From the NCBI RefSeq assembly GCF_002075885.1, contig NZ_MDET01000014.1, positions 1 through 64,000 on the forward strand: a DNA stretch of 64,000 nucleotides, in the 5' to 3' direction. Source of the stretch: Manganibacter manganicus. Lineage in GTDB: Bacteria; Pseudomonadota; Alphaproteobacteria; Rhizobiales; Rhizobiaceae. Below are positions 24,453 through 33,182 of this stretch, piece by piece. The position numbers and the translations under genes were made by a program. Position 1 is the first letter of the stretch. Every line of letters starts with the position of its first letter. Below the pieces are notes generated by a model. It was given only the letters and a program-made list of their open reading frames with translations, had not been told where the DNA came from and searched no databases.

Positions 24453-25026
24453 CAGCATCGAAAGCCTCGTCGTGCCGTTCATCGTCCCGGCGCTTGCGCT
24501 GCTGCTCGACGCCAATCCGGGGCTGGATGTGGAAATCCTGTTCTCCACCGCGACGATCAACATGCACCGTCACGACGCCGATCTGGCGCTGCGCATGGTG
24601 CGGCCCGAACGCGGCCATCTGCGCATGCGCCAATTGGCGACCATGGGCTTCGGCCTCTACGGTCCGCCTGATGGGACCCGACCGGGCCGCGTCGTTGCCT
24701 GGCCAGAGGCCGCCAGTCTCGGCACGCTGCTGAAATGGACGCAGGCTTTCGCCGAGGCGAAAGCCCCAAGGCTGACGGTGAACACCCTGCCGGGGCAGGT
24801 CGAAGCGGTCCGGCATGGCATCGGTGTCTCGGTGCTGCCGCATTTCGTGGCGCGGGATGCACGGCTGCGCCTTCTCGCCGACCGCCTGCCTGGCGGCGAG
24901 ATGATGCAACGGCCGATCCTTCTCGTCACCCATGCCGACCTTGCCGCCTCGCGCCGGGTGGGAAGCGTGGCCGAAGCGGTGAGCGAGGAAATCATCCGCC
25001 AGCGCCGAGCTTTGGCGGAGCCATAA
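24453..25026 (+). pseudogene. LysR regulator C-terminal fragment (DNA-binding domain lost)
   Basis: The plus frame from about 24453 reads VVPFIVPALALLLDANPGLD, INMHRHDADLALRMVRPERG and later VRHGIGVSVLPHFVARDARL. This is the effector-binding domain of a LysR protein down to its natural stop. The winged-helix part is gone. The open frame extends upstream to 24109 only by crossing the antisense MFS fragment. The MFS-LysR pairing suggests a former efflux locus. The 24073-24296 stretch before it shows no recognised gene. Confidence 0.7.
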
Positions 25027-25367
25027 GCGGTAGCGGCTTTCCGCATTCGTATCGCTGTGCGCCGGAATAGTGTGACCACGATCGAAATGTTCCGAATAGG
25101 ATAGCAAATGAGGCGACGAATACGTACAATGCATTCGTTGCGAACACTTTCGCCGTTCGAGGCCCGCACATGACGCGGCGGCCGTCATCTGCGATAGATG
25201 GCGAAGTTTTCTTTGGGCTCATCAGCCGAAAAAACCCAATGTTTTCATAAGTGGTAGTTTTTTTACGGTAGACGCGACGGCATATTGGTTCTCAGAAAAA
25301 TTTTTTCGCTTTATTTTTCAATGAGATGGATCGTCTGGTCGATAATTGAGTGGGAATGATTTCGCGC
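25027..25367. other. AT-rich intergenic boundary region
   Basis: This 341-bp gap has no credible gene. Its right half (about 25195-25345) is clearly more AT-rich than its surroundings, with several A- and T-runs. It separates the gene-relic region from the intact catabolic island, so it is a candidate boundary of transferred DNA, but I see no tRNA or direct repeat. Confidence 0.45.
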
Positions 25368-25805
25368 TCATGGTGCGCGATCTATGTCCCGGCGCAGAAC
25401 GATCAGCGTAGTGAGATCATGCACCGCTTCGGCGCTGGCCATGATGTCGCGCATGGTATTTAGCCGATCGATAGACGGCACTTCCACCTCGATAACTAGA
25501 TCGAGATGGCCGCTGATCGACGACACCCGCCGCACCTCCGAATAGCTCGCCAGCGTGTCCAGCATGTCGATGGCCGGCGTGTGAGACAGGGTGATCAACA
25601 GGAAAGCGCGGATGGCATTAGGCTCCATTTGCCCGATGTCGGCCCTGTAGCCCCGGATGACTCCAGTGCGCTCCAGTTGGGTAACGCGTTCGCTGGCAGC
25701 ACTACGCGACAGACCGACCCTTGCGGCAAGCGCCTTCATCGGAATGCGTGCCTCGCGTGAAAGGATGGCGAGGATGGCTCTGTCCTTGGCGTCCAGTTCC
25801 TTCAT
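25368..25805 (-). CDS. Lrp/AsnC family transcriptional regulator
   Basis: A 145-residue Lrp/AsnC protein. LDAKDRAILAILSREARIPM, KALAARVGLSRSAASERVTQ and LERTGVIRGYRADI form the winged helix. The C-terminal RAM ligand-binding domain has ISGHLDLVIEVEVPS. Such regulators sense amino acids. It is divergent from the 1018-residue kinase/aminotransferase fusion, with 127 bp between starts, and therefore most likely controls that gene in response to its amino acid substrate or product. Confidence 0.9.
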   Translation of the reverse strand: MKELDAKDRAILAILSREARIPMKALAARVGLSRSAASERVTQLERTGVIRGYRADIGQMEPNAIRAFLLITLSHTPAIDMLDTLASYSEVRRVSSISGHLDLVIEVEVPSIDRLNTMRDIMASAEAVHDLTTLIVLRRDIDRAP

Positions 25806-25932
25806 TTCGTGTCTCCGAACATGTGCCGGTCCATGCGGTCAACTTGGCGGCTCAACCGGCACTTTACCGGATGTCTGATTTGCATGGTCGTGCAAAACTT
25901 TCCATCTAATTCCCAACCGGCCGCAGGCTCCA

Positions 25933-28900
25933 ATGACAGACCTCAATCATCCGCCTCCTGATTTCTCTGTGGATCAGGTCGCACAGCTTGCCAGGGACCA
26001 TTTCGGCATTGAGGGTGAATTCAGCCATCTCGACAGCGAGCGCGACCAGAATTTCCGGTTGGCGTCCGCCGCAAATGGCGATTGGACGCTCAAGATCGTC
26101 AATGCCAGTGAACCGGGAAGCGAAAGCGCATTCCAGACCGCGTTGCTCGATCATCTTGCCGCCATCGCGCCTGAACTTGCCGTGCCGCGCCTGCACAGGA
26201 CGAGTTCGGGCGCGGCACTCGCTTGCGTCGAAGATGCCGCCGGCGAGCCTCACGCCATGCGCCTGGTGTCATGGCTTCCCGGCCGCCCGCTGGCCGAATG
26301 CGCTCGCACGCCAGCGCTTTTCCGCTCGCTGGGCGCCTTGCTTGGCCGCACGGACCGCGCACTGCAAGGCTTTATCCATCCCGGTGCGCTTAGACTGCTG
26401 GATTGGGATGTCCGGCGCACCGGCGAGGCGCACGGCCGCCTCCAGCATATATCCGATGTCGCGGATCGCATGATGCTGGAGCGTTTTCTCGGCCGCTTTG
26501 AAACTGACGTGGCGCCGCGCCTATCTGCCTTGCGGACGCAGGTGATCCATAACGACGCGAACGACTGGAACGTGCTGGTTGATCCCCTTGAACCCGACAG
26601 CGTGGCCGGCCTGATCGACTTCGGCGACGCGCTGCACACGGTCCTGATCGCTGAAATTGCTGTGGCCTGCGCTTATTCCATTCTCGACATCGAAGACCCG
26701 ATCGGCGGGGCGGCTGAACTGGTAGCGGGTTTTCATGCCGAATATCCGCTGCGCGAGGAGGAGATCGATCTCCTGTTCGACCTGATCATGGCGCGGCTGG
26801 TCATCTCCGTCACGCTCTCGGCTGCTCGCAGGAACAGGGCTGATGACAACCCCTATCTGGCGATCAGCGAAGCGCCGGCCTGGCGGCTTTTGCGCCGGCT
26901 GGATGCGATGAAGCCGCGCTTCGCCACCGCCATTCTGCGTCATGCCTGCGGCTTCGATGCCGTGCTTGGCGCTGGCGCCGTGGCGCGCTGGATCGGAGAC
27001 AAGGCCAACGGTTTCGCACCTGTAGTCAGGCCGCATCCGGCCATGCTGACCAAGGCGCTGGTGCCCTATGGCGATCCCGCGCATCCGATGACTGTCACTT
27101 CGGCCGCCGGTGAAGCCGACAAGGCAACCGCCTGGTGGGACGCATACGCAGCCGAGCAGGGGATCGCGCTTGGCATCGGTCCGTGGGGCGAGGCGCGCAC
27201 GGTCTATTCCGGAAAAATGTTCGAATCGCGCTTTGTCGAAGGCGCGCGGCGCGACCGTCACCTTGGCCTCGATTTGTTCATGCCGGCCGGCACCAAGGTT
27301 TATTCGCCGCTGGCGGCGACGGTCAAAAGCGTCGAAATCGAAAAGGATCCGCTCGGCTATGGCTGCCTGGTCGCCCTGATGCACGAGCCGCAAGGCTGCC
27401 CGCCCTTCGTCACGCTTTGGGGCCACCTTGCGCATGAGGCCGTCGTCAGGCTGAAGCCTGGCGAGAGGCTGGACGCCGGCGCATTGGTCGGTGAAATGGG
27501 CGCACCGACGGAAAACGGCGGCTGGGCGCCGCATCTCCATTTGCAGCTATCGGCCGACACTGGCCTGGCGGCGCGCGACATATTGGGCGTCGGCGAGGCG
27601 CGTTATCTTGATGTCTGGCGCAGCCTGTTTCCCGACGCCGCGACATTGGCCGGCCTGCCGCCCGAGACGTTTTCGCGAGAGGGGCGCAGCCGCACCGAGA
27701 TCGTTGCGGCGCGCAAGGCCAACCTGCTGCCGAACCTCTCCATTTCCTATGCCGAGCCGATCAAGTTCGTGCGCGGCGAAGGCGTGTGGCTGACCGACGA
27801 TCGTGGCCGCGCCTATCTCGATTGCTTCAATAATGTCTGTCATGTCGGCCATGCGCATCCGCATGTGATCGAGGCGATTGCCCGGCAGACGGCGCTTCTT
27901 AACACCAATACGCGCTATCTGCACGACGCCATCGTCACCTATGCGGAGCGGCTGACGACAACGCTGCCGCCGGAGCTTTGCGTGGCCGCCTTCACCTGCT
28001 CGGGCAGCGAGGCCAACAGCCTGATGCTGCGCATGGCGCGCGCGCACACCGGTCGCAAGGAAGCCATCGTGCTCGATTGGGCCTATCATGGCACGACGCC
28101 GGAACTCATCGAACTCAGCCCCTACAAATACAAGCGCAAGGGCGGCGAGGGGCGTCCCGTTCATGTGTTCGAGGCGGAGATCCCGGACAGTTACCATGCG
28201 CCGGCGGATTGGCCGGTGGCCGAACATGGCGCACGTTTTGCCGAGAGCGTTGCCGAACAGATCGCGGCCATGGCGAAGGAAGGGCGGGCGCCCGGCCTGT
28301 TCCTGGCCGAATCCATCCCCAGCGTTGCCGGCCAGGTGTTTTTGCCACAAGGCTATCTGAGCGAAGTCTATGCGATGGTGCGGGCGGCGGGCGGCTTGTG
28401 CGTGGCTGACGAAGTTCAAGTCGGCTTCGGTCGTATCGGCAGCCACTGGTGGGCGTTCGAGACGCAAGGCGTGGTGCCGGACATCGTCACCATGGGCAAG
28501 CCGATCGGCAATGGCCACCCGATGGCCGCATTGGTGACGACGCATGAGGTGGCAGGCTCCTTCGACAACGGCATGGAATATTTCAACACGTTCGGCGGTA
28601 ATCCGGTGTCCTGCGTGGCGGGTCTTGCCGTGCTCGACGTCATCGAGCAGGGCGATCTGCGCCGCAACGCTGCCGAGATCGGCAATTATCTTCTCGAATG
28701 TTTCCGCGCCATGCAGGCGCGCTACGAGGTGATCGGCAATGTGCGCGGCATGGGCCTGTTCCTCGGCATCGAACTGGTCGAGGATCGCATCACCAAGGCT
28801 CCGGCGACGGCGCTGGCCAGAAAGATCAACAACGGCGTGCGGGCGCGCGGCGCGCTAATGGGCACGGAAGGGCCGCACGACAACGTGCTCAAGATGCGCC

Positions 28901-28989
28901 CGCCGATGATCTTTACCCGCGCGCATGCCGATCTGCTGGTGGCGATTCTGGAAGATGCGTTCGAGGCCGTGCTCACCGGCCGGGAATAG
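25933..28989 (+). CDS. Trifunctional kinase / M23-type / class III aminotransferase fusion
   Basis: A 1018-residue three-domain protein. Residues about 10-310 are an APH/choline-kinase-like domain with Brenner motif H206-N-D208-A-N-D-W-N and metal DFG at D229-F-G, closest in layout to hydroxylysine kinase. Residues about 400-560 are an M23/LytM fold with H443-L-G-L-D447 and H534-L-H536, so its metal site looks intact, although no signal peptide exists. Residues about 590-1010 are a class III PLP aminotransferase with Lys856 in TMGKPIGNG, akin to ethanolamine-phosphate and phosphohydroxylysine phospholyases. I infer phosphorylation of an amino alcohol followed by elimination to aldehyde, ammonia and phosphate. 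The M23 role is unknown. It is divergent from an Lrp gene. Confidence 0.85.
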   Translation: MTDLNHPPPDFSVDQVAQLARDHFGIEGEFSHLDSERDQNFRLASAANGDWTLKIVNASEPGSESAFQTALLDHLAAIAPELAVPRLHRTSSGAALACVEDAAGEPHAMRLVSWLPGRPLAECARTPALFRSLGALLGRTDRALQGFIHPGALRLLDWDVRRTGEAHGRLQHISDVADRMMLERFLGRFETDVAPRLSALRTQVIHNDANDWNVLVDPLEPDSVAGLIDFGDALHTVLIAEIAVACAYSILDIEDPIGGAAELVAGFHAEYPLREEEIDLLFDLIMARLVISVTLSAARRNRADDNPYLAISEAPAWRLLRRLDAMKPRFATAILRHACGFDAVLGAGAVARWIGDKANGFAPVVRPHPAMLTKALVPYGDPAHPMTVTSAAGEADKATAWWDAYAAEQGIALGIGPWGEARTVYSGKMFESRFVEGARRDRHLGLDLFMPAGTKVYSPLAATVKSVEIEKDPLGYGCLVALMHEPQGCPPFVTLWGHLAHEAVVRLKPGERLDAGALVGEMGAPTENGGWAPHLHLQLSADTGLAARDILGVGEARYLDVWRSLFPDAATLAGLPPETFSREGRSRTEIVAARKANLLPNLSISYAEPIKFVRGEGVWLTDDRGRAYLDCFNNVCHVGHAHPHVIEAIARQTALLNTNTRYLHDAIVTYAERLTTTLPPELCVAAFTCSGSEANSLMLRMARAHTGRKEAIVLDWAYHGTTPELIELSPYKYKRKGGEGRPVHVFEAEIPDSYHAPADWPVAEHGARFAESVAEQIAAMAKEGRAPGLFLAESIPSVAGQVFLPQGYLSEVYAMVRAAGGLCVADEVQVGFGRIGSHWWAFETQGVVPDIVTMGKPIGNGHPMAALVTTHEVAGSFDNGMEYFNTFGGNPVSCVAGLAVLDVIEQGDLRRNAAEIGNYLLECFRAMQARYEVIGNVRGMGLFLGIELVEDRITKAPATALARKINNGVRARGALMGTEGPHDNVLKMRPPMIFTRAHADLLVAILEDAFEAVLTGRE

Positions 28990-29062
28990 GGGCTCACCGG
29001 CGGTGGAAATCGGCGCGATATATGCGTCGCCGTCAGCCGATCCTCAAGGTTTCGAACGATAC

Positions 29063-30472
29063 TCACCGCCCGGTCTGGGCGATGGCATCTTCCAGGATTC
29101 GGAAGATGCGCGGATCGGCGGACTGCGCGACATTGAAGCGCAGATAGCCGCCGGCCGACTGCGACAGGCTGAAGGCGTTGCCCGGAGCGAAGATGACATT
29201 CTCGGCAAGCCCTTTGCGGGCGAGCGCGGTGGCGTCGAGCCCGTCCGGCAGCCGGCACCAGACGAACATGCCGGCCTTGGGTTCCAGCCATGGTGTAAGG
29301 CCGGTATCGCGCAGGCGCGTGATCGTCCGGCTCATCGCCGTGGCAAGGCGGGTGCGCAAACCCGCGACGTGCTTGCGATAGGTGCCATCGGTCAGCACGC
29401 TTGCCAGAAGTTCGCCGGCAAGGCGGCCGCTGCCGAAGGCGGTTGCTATCTTCAGCGCCGTCAGTCCCTCGATCCAGTCCGGCCTTGCCGCGATATAACC
29501 GCAGCGGATCGAAGCCGAGAGCGTCTTGGAGAAACTGCCGATCCGCACGACGCGCTCCAGCCCGTCGAAGGCGGCGAGTCGTGGTGACGGCTCCTCCTCG
29601 AAGTCGGCGAAAATATCGTCCTCGATAATGATGATGTCGTGCTGCTCGGCCAGTTTCAGCAGCCGATGCGCGACTACGGACGAAAGCGATGCGCCGGTCG
29701 GATTATGAATGGCCGAGTTGGTGACGTAGAGGCGCGGGCGATGCTCTGTCAGCGCCTTCGCGAATTGATCGATGTCCGGTCCGGTCGGCGTGTAAGGCAC
29801 GGAAACGACCTTGGCCCTGTGGGCGCGCAACAGGGCATGGAAATTGAAGTAGCATGGATCATCGACCAGAACGGTGTCGCCGGGCTCGATCAGGAAGCGG
29901 CACAGAAGATCAATCGCCTGCGTACCCGACCCGGTCAGCATGATCTGGTCGGGTCCCGCCTCGACGTCATGTTCGCACATGCGGCGCGCAAGCAGACGCC
30001 GCAGCGCGATCGCGCCGAGCGGGCTTCCATAGTCGGTCAGGATATCGTCGTTGCCACGCGCCAGCGTGCGCAGCGCCCGGCGTAGGCTGTCATTGGGCAT
30101 CCAAGAAGCCGGAAGCCAGCCGCAGCCCGGCTTGAGGAACTCGTCTCCCATCTCCAGCGATTGCCGCGATATCCACAGCGGATCGATGGCCCGATCGAGC
30201 CGCGGGCCGATGTTGTCGAGTGATAGCGGCTGCGTATGGCCGCTGACATAAAAGCCCGAGCCGCGCCGCGACTGGATAATGCCTTCCGCCGCCAGACGGT
30301 CATAAGCTTCCACCACCGTGGATTTGGACACTTGCATCGTTTCGGCGCATTGCCGGATAGAGGGCAGTTTGGCGCCTGGCGCCAATGTACGCGCCGCGAT
30401 ACGGCTGCGAGTGGCCGACATGACACGCTCGACAAGGGTCGTGTCGTCACCGGAAGTCAGGAAATCAGCCAT
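29063..30472 (-). CDS. MocR/PdxR-type regulator (GntR helix-turn-helix plus aminotransferase domain)
   Basis: A 469-residue MocR-family regulator. The N-terminal GntR winged helix (RIAARTLAPGAKLPSIRQCA, VSKSTVVEAYDRLAAEGII, RRGSGFYV) is joined to a fold-type I aminotransferase-like domain that binds PLP (NPTGASLS; lysine in GSFSKTLSASIRCGYIA). Such proteins use PLP or PLP-amino-acid adducts as signals and regulate amine, GABA or taurine catabolism and vitamin B6. It is convergent with the fusion gene (gap 73 bp) and divergent from a DMT exporter gene, its likely target. The start at 30472 was chosen because upstream residues do not belong to the family. Confidence 0.9.
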   Translation of the reverse strand: MADFLTSGDDTTLVERVMSATRSRIAARTLAPGAKLPSIRQCAETMQVSKSTVVEAYDRLAAEGIIQSRRGSGFYVSGHTQPLSLDNIGPRLDRAIDPLWISRQSLEMGDEFLKPGCGWLPASWMPNDSLRRALRTLARGNDDILTDYGSPLGAIALRRLLARRMCEHDVEAGPDQIMLTGSGTQAIDLLCRFLIEPGDTVLVDDPCYFNFHALLRAHRAKVVSVPYTPTGPDIDQFAKALTEHRPRLYVTNSAIHNPTGASLSSVVAHRLLKLAEQHDIIIIEDDIFADFEEEPSPRLAAFDGLERVVRIGSFSKTLSASIRCGYIAARPDWIEGLTALKIATAFGSGRLAGELLASVLTDGTYRKHVAGLRTRLATAMSRTITRLRDTGLTPWLEPKAGMFVWCRLPDGLDATALARKGLAENVIFAPGNAFSLSQSAGGYLRFNVAQSADPRIFRILEDAIAQTGR

Positions 30473-30575
30473 GTGTAATGCGTTTTGTCCCGGTACAGTT
30501 TGATGAAATTGTATTGGATCGTAACTGGAACGTCCATGGCGTGCGGCGCTATTCCGCTCAAAACGGAGTTCGATA

Positions 30576-31530
30576 ATGGACAAAGCGGCGCGCGGCTGGG
30601 TGGATGGTTTCCTCGGCATGTTGATCTTTTCCGGCTCGCTGCCGGCGACGCGGGTGGCCGTGGCGGATTTCGACCCGGTTTTCCTGACCGTGGCGCGCGC
30701 CGTCATTGCCGGGCTGCTTGGTCTGGCGTTGCTTGTCCTTTTGCGGCAGAAGCGGCCCGATCGTTCCGATCTCGGCTCGCTGGTTATCGTCGCGCTCGGC
30801 GTGGTCGTCGGTTTCCCGCTGCTCAGCGCTCTGGCATTGAACTATGTCACCGCCGCGCATTCGGTGGTCTTTGTCGGGCTGCTGCCGCTGGCGACCGCTT
30901 TATTCGGCGTGATGCGCGCTGGCGAGCGGCCTCGTCCTGTATTCTGGCTGTTCTCCTGCATGGGCAGCGCCTGCGTTGTCGGCTTCGCGCTCAGTCAAGG
31001 CATTGGCGCATCGTCGTTCGGCGATCTTCTGATGCTGGCTGCCATCATCGTTTGCGGGCTGGGCTATGCGGAGGGCGCCTCTCTTTCGCGCCGGCTCGGC
31101 GGCTGGCAGGTCATTTCATGGGCGCTGGTGCTGTCGCTGCCGGTCATGGCCGTCTGCCTTGCCTTCACTTGGCCATCATCCTTCAGCGGCATCGGTGCGC
31201 CGGCATGGATCGGCCTTGCCTATGTTGCGCTGTTTTCCATGCTGATCGGCTTCATCTTCTGGTATCGCGGGTTGGCGCTGGGGGGCATCGCGGCGGTCGG
31301 CCAGGCTGATCGGCTTCATCTTCTGGTATCGCGGGTTGGCGCTGGGGGGCATCGCGGCGGTCGGCCAGTTGCAATTGCTGCAACCCTTCTTCGGCCTTGT
31401 GCTGGCGGCGGGGCTGCTCGGCGAGCATGTCAGCCCCGTGATGATCGTGGTCACATTGGGCGTGGTGGCTTGTGTTGCCGGCGCCAGGCGTTTCGCCCGC
31501 GCCGATGTCAGGCAGACCGCCAAAGCCTGA
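30576..31530 (+). pseudogene. EamA/DMT-family transporter disrupted by a 64-bp tandem duplication
   Basis: A ten-helix drug/metabolite-type transporter (VDGFLGMLIFSGSLPATRVA, ALALNYVTAAHSVVFVGLLP, LIGFIFWYRGLALGGIAAVG). At 31305 a perfect 64-bp repeat of the preceding sequence shifts the frame, giving a false tail to 31589. The true end QLQLLQPFFGLVLAAGLLGE to RQTAKA and a stop at 31530 follows the second repeat. Removing one repeat restores a protein of about 296 residues. DMT exporters beside MocR genes often export amino acids or amines. The duplication could be reversible. Confidence 0.8.
31241..31368. repeat. Perfect 64-bp tandem duplication inside the DMT transporter gene
   Basis: Units 31241-31304 and 31305-31368 are identical base for base. 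As 64 is not a multiple of three, the second unit shifts the reading frame. Identity of the units indicates a very recent event, or an assembly artefact. Slippage or recombination between units would restore the gene. Confidence 0.95.
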
Positions 31531-31570
31531 ATGTTTGGTGCGGTCTGCCCGGCAGGCTTCGTGGCAATGC

Positions 31571-32932
31571 CTATACGCTTTCGAGATAGGTCTCGAACTC
31601 GAAATTGTTGACCCGGAGCGCGAAGGTTTCCAACTCCTGCCGCTTGCACGCAACGAGAGAGGTGCGCAGAGTATCGTGGAAGATTTCTTCCACCAACTCA
31701 CCATGCTCGAAACCGGCGATTGCCGAGGCCCAGTCGGGAGGCAGTTTCGGCAATTTGCGTTTGTAGACATCGGTTCCAGCCGGATCGCCAGGCGACAATT
31801 GCCGCTCAATGCCGACCAGGGCTGCGCCGAGAATGGCGGCAAGCACGAGGTAAGGATTGGCGTCGGCGCCCGAGACCCTGTGCTCGATGCGCCGTGCCTG
31901 CGGCGGGCCTCCGGGAATACGGATGGCTACCATGCGGTTTTCGTAGCCCCAGGCGACGGCGGTCGGCGCATAGGAATTGGGCCGCAAGCGGCGGTAGGAA
32001 TTGAAATGCGGCGCGAACACCACGGTGCTTTCCGCCATCGCCGCCAGCAGGCCGCCCACGGCATGGAGCATGGTTTCCGAACCCTGATCGCTGCCATCGT
32101 TGAAGACATTGTTGCCCTCGGCGTCGAGCAGGCTGAAATGCACATGCAGCCCGTTGCCGGCCCGCTTGCCGTAAGGCTTGGCCATGAAGGAGGCGATGAA
32201 GCCGTGCTTGCGGGCGATGCCTTTGACGGTGCGCTTGAACAGCACGGCGTCGTCGGCGGCACGCAATGCATCGGCGACATGATTGAGATTGATCTCGAAC
32301 TGGCCGACGCCGTTTTCGGCAATCGCCGTATCGACGGGAATGTCCTGCATGCGGCAGGCGTCGTAAACTTCATGGATGAAGGCTTCGAAATCGTCGATCT
32401 CGTCGATCGAAAGTGCCGCGTCCGAATCGAGGCGCCTGCCTGTCACCGGGGATTTCGGTCCTTTCGGGCGGGTGGAATCCGGATCGACGAGATAGAATTC
32501 GAGTTCCGTCGCTACCACAGGCGTGAGGCCAAGCTCGCTGTAGCGATCGAGGATGCCTGCCAGCGCACGACGCGGGTCGCCGAGATAGGGCGTCCCGTTT
32601 TCGTCGGCGAACCAAAGCGGTATGAGCGCGGTCGGATGCGCCGTCCATTCCATCGGCAATATGCCGCGCCCGGTCCACTGGCAGATGCCGTCGGCGTCGC
32701 CCGTCGAAAAAACCAGTTTGTTGCCTTCGATGTCTTCGCCCCAGATATCCACGCCGCCGACCGAGTAGGGCATGCGCAGCTTGCCCTCCAATGCCTTCTG
32801 TGCCTGCTCCACGGGGATACGCTTGCCGCGCATGATGCCGTTAAGGTCGCAGACCGCAGCCCTCAGGCTCTGGATGTCGGGCCGGCTGGTCAGCCAGTCC
32901 AGAACCTCCGCCACTGTTTCTCCCAATTGCAA
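31571..32932 (-). CDS. Glutamine synthetase family ligase (PuuA-like)
   Basis: A 453-residue member of the glutamine synthetase superfamily, in the branch that includes gamma-glutamylpolyamine synthetase. Conserved pieces: VATELEFYLVD (metal Glu), ENGVGQFEIN, NGLHVHFSLLD (ATP/metal His), RRLRPNSYAP and RIPGGPPQARRIEHRVSGAD. These enzymes join glutamate to ammonia or to an amine using ATP. In this locus it may glutamylate an amine substrate or recapture ammonia released by the phospholyase; both are inference. It is convergent with the DMT gene and divergent from the aldehyde dehydrogenase gene (250 bp apart). Confidence 0.88.
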   Translation of the reverse strand: MQLGETVAEVLDWLTSRPDIQSLRAAVCDLNGIMRGKRIPVEQAQKALEGKLRMPYSVGGVDIWGEDIEGNKLVFSTGDADGICQWTGRGILPMEWTAHPTALIPLWFADENGTPYLGDPRRALAGILDRYSELGLTPVVATELEFYLVDPDSTRPKGPKSPVTGRRLDSDAALSIDEIDDFEAFIHEVYDACRMQDIPVDTAIAENGVGQFEINLNHVADALRAADDAVLFKRTVKGIARKHGFIASFMAKPYGKRAGNGLHVHFSLLDAEGNNVFNDGSDQGSETMLHAVGGLLAAMAESTVVFAPHFNSYRRLRPNSYAPTAVAWGYENRMVAIRIPGGPPQARRIEHRVSGADANPYLVLAAILGAALVGIERQLSPGDPAGTDVYKRKLPKLPPDWASAIAGFEHGELVEEIFHDTLRTSLVACKRQELETFALRVNNFEFETYLESV

Positions 32933-33182
32933 CTCCTATGCTGGTTGAACATACTTGCGAATTGTCTTTCATGCCTTGCGCGACTGGCCGGTGCCGGACT
33001 AGGCATGGCACCTGCCATCGGCACAGCACCGAAGATGGCTATGTCGACTGTGGCCGGACAGTGAGATTTGCTCGACCGGGCGGGTCCGATTGAAACAAGC
33101 TAACCCGGATCGCAGCATAACGGCGGATAACGGAAAGCCAAGCCGGCTTGAATTCAGCCGCAAAGAGAAGGAAGCAAGAACG

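Noticed and set aside
25027..25367. Possible attachment site or tRNA-flanked boundary
   Set aside because: AT content changes here, but no tRNA gene, integrase or matching direct repeat was found.
30576..31589. 337-residue transporter as an intact gene
   Set aside because: The last 90 residues are an out-of-frame reading after the 64-bp duplication; the real C-terminus is in another frame and ends at 31530.
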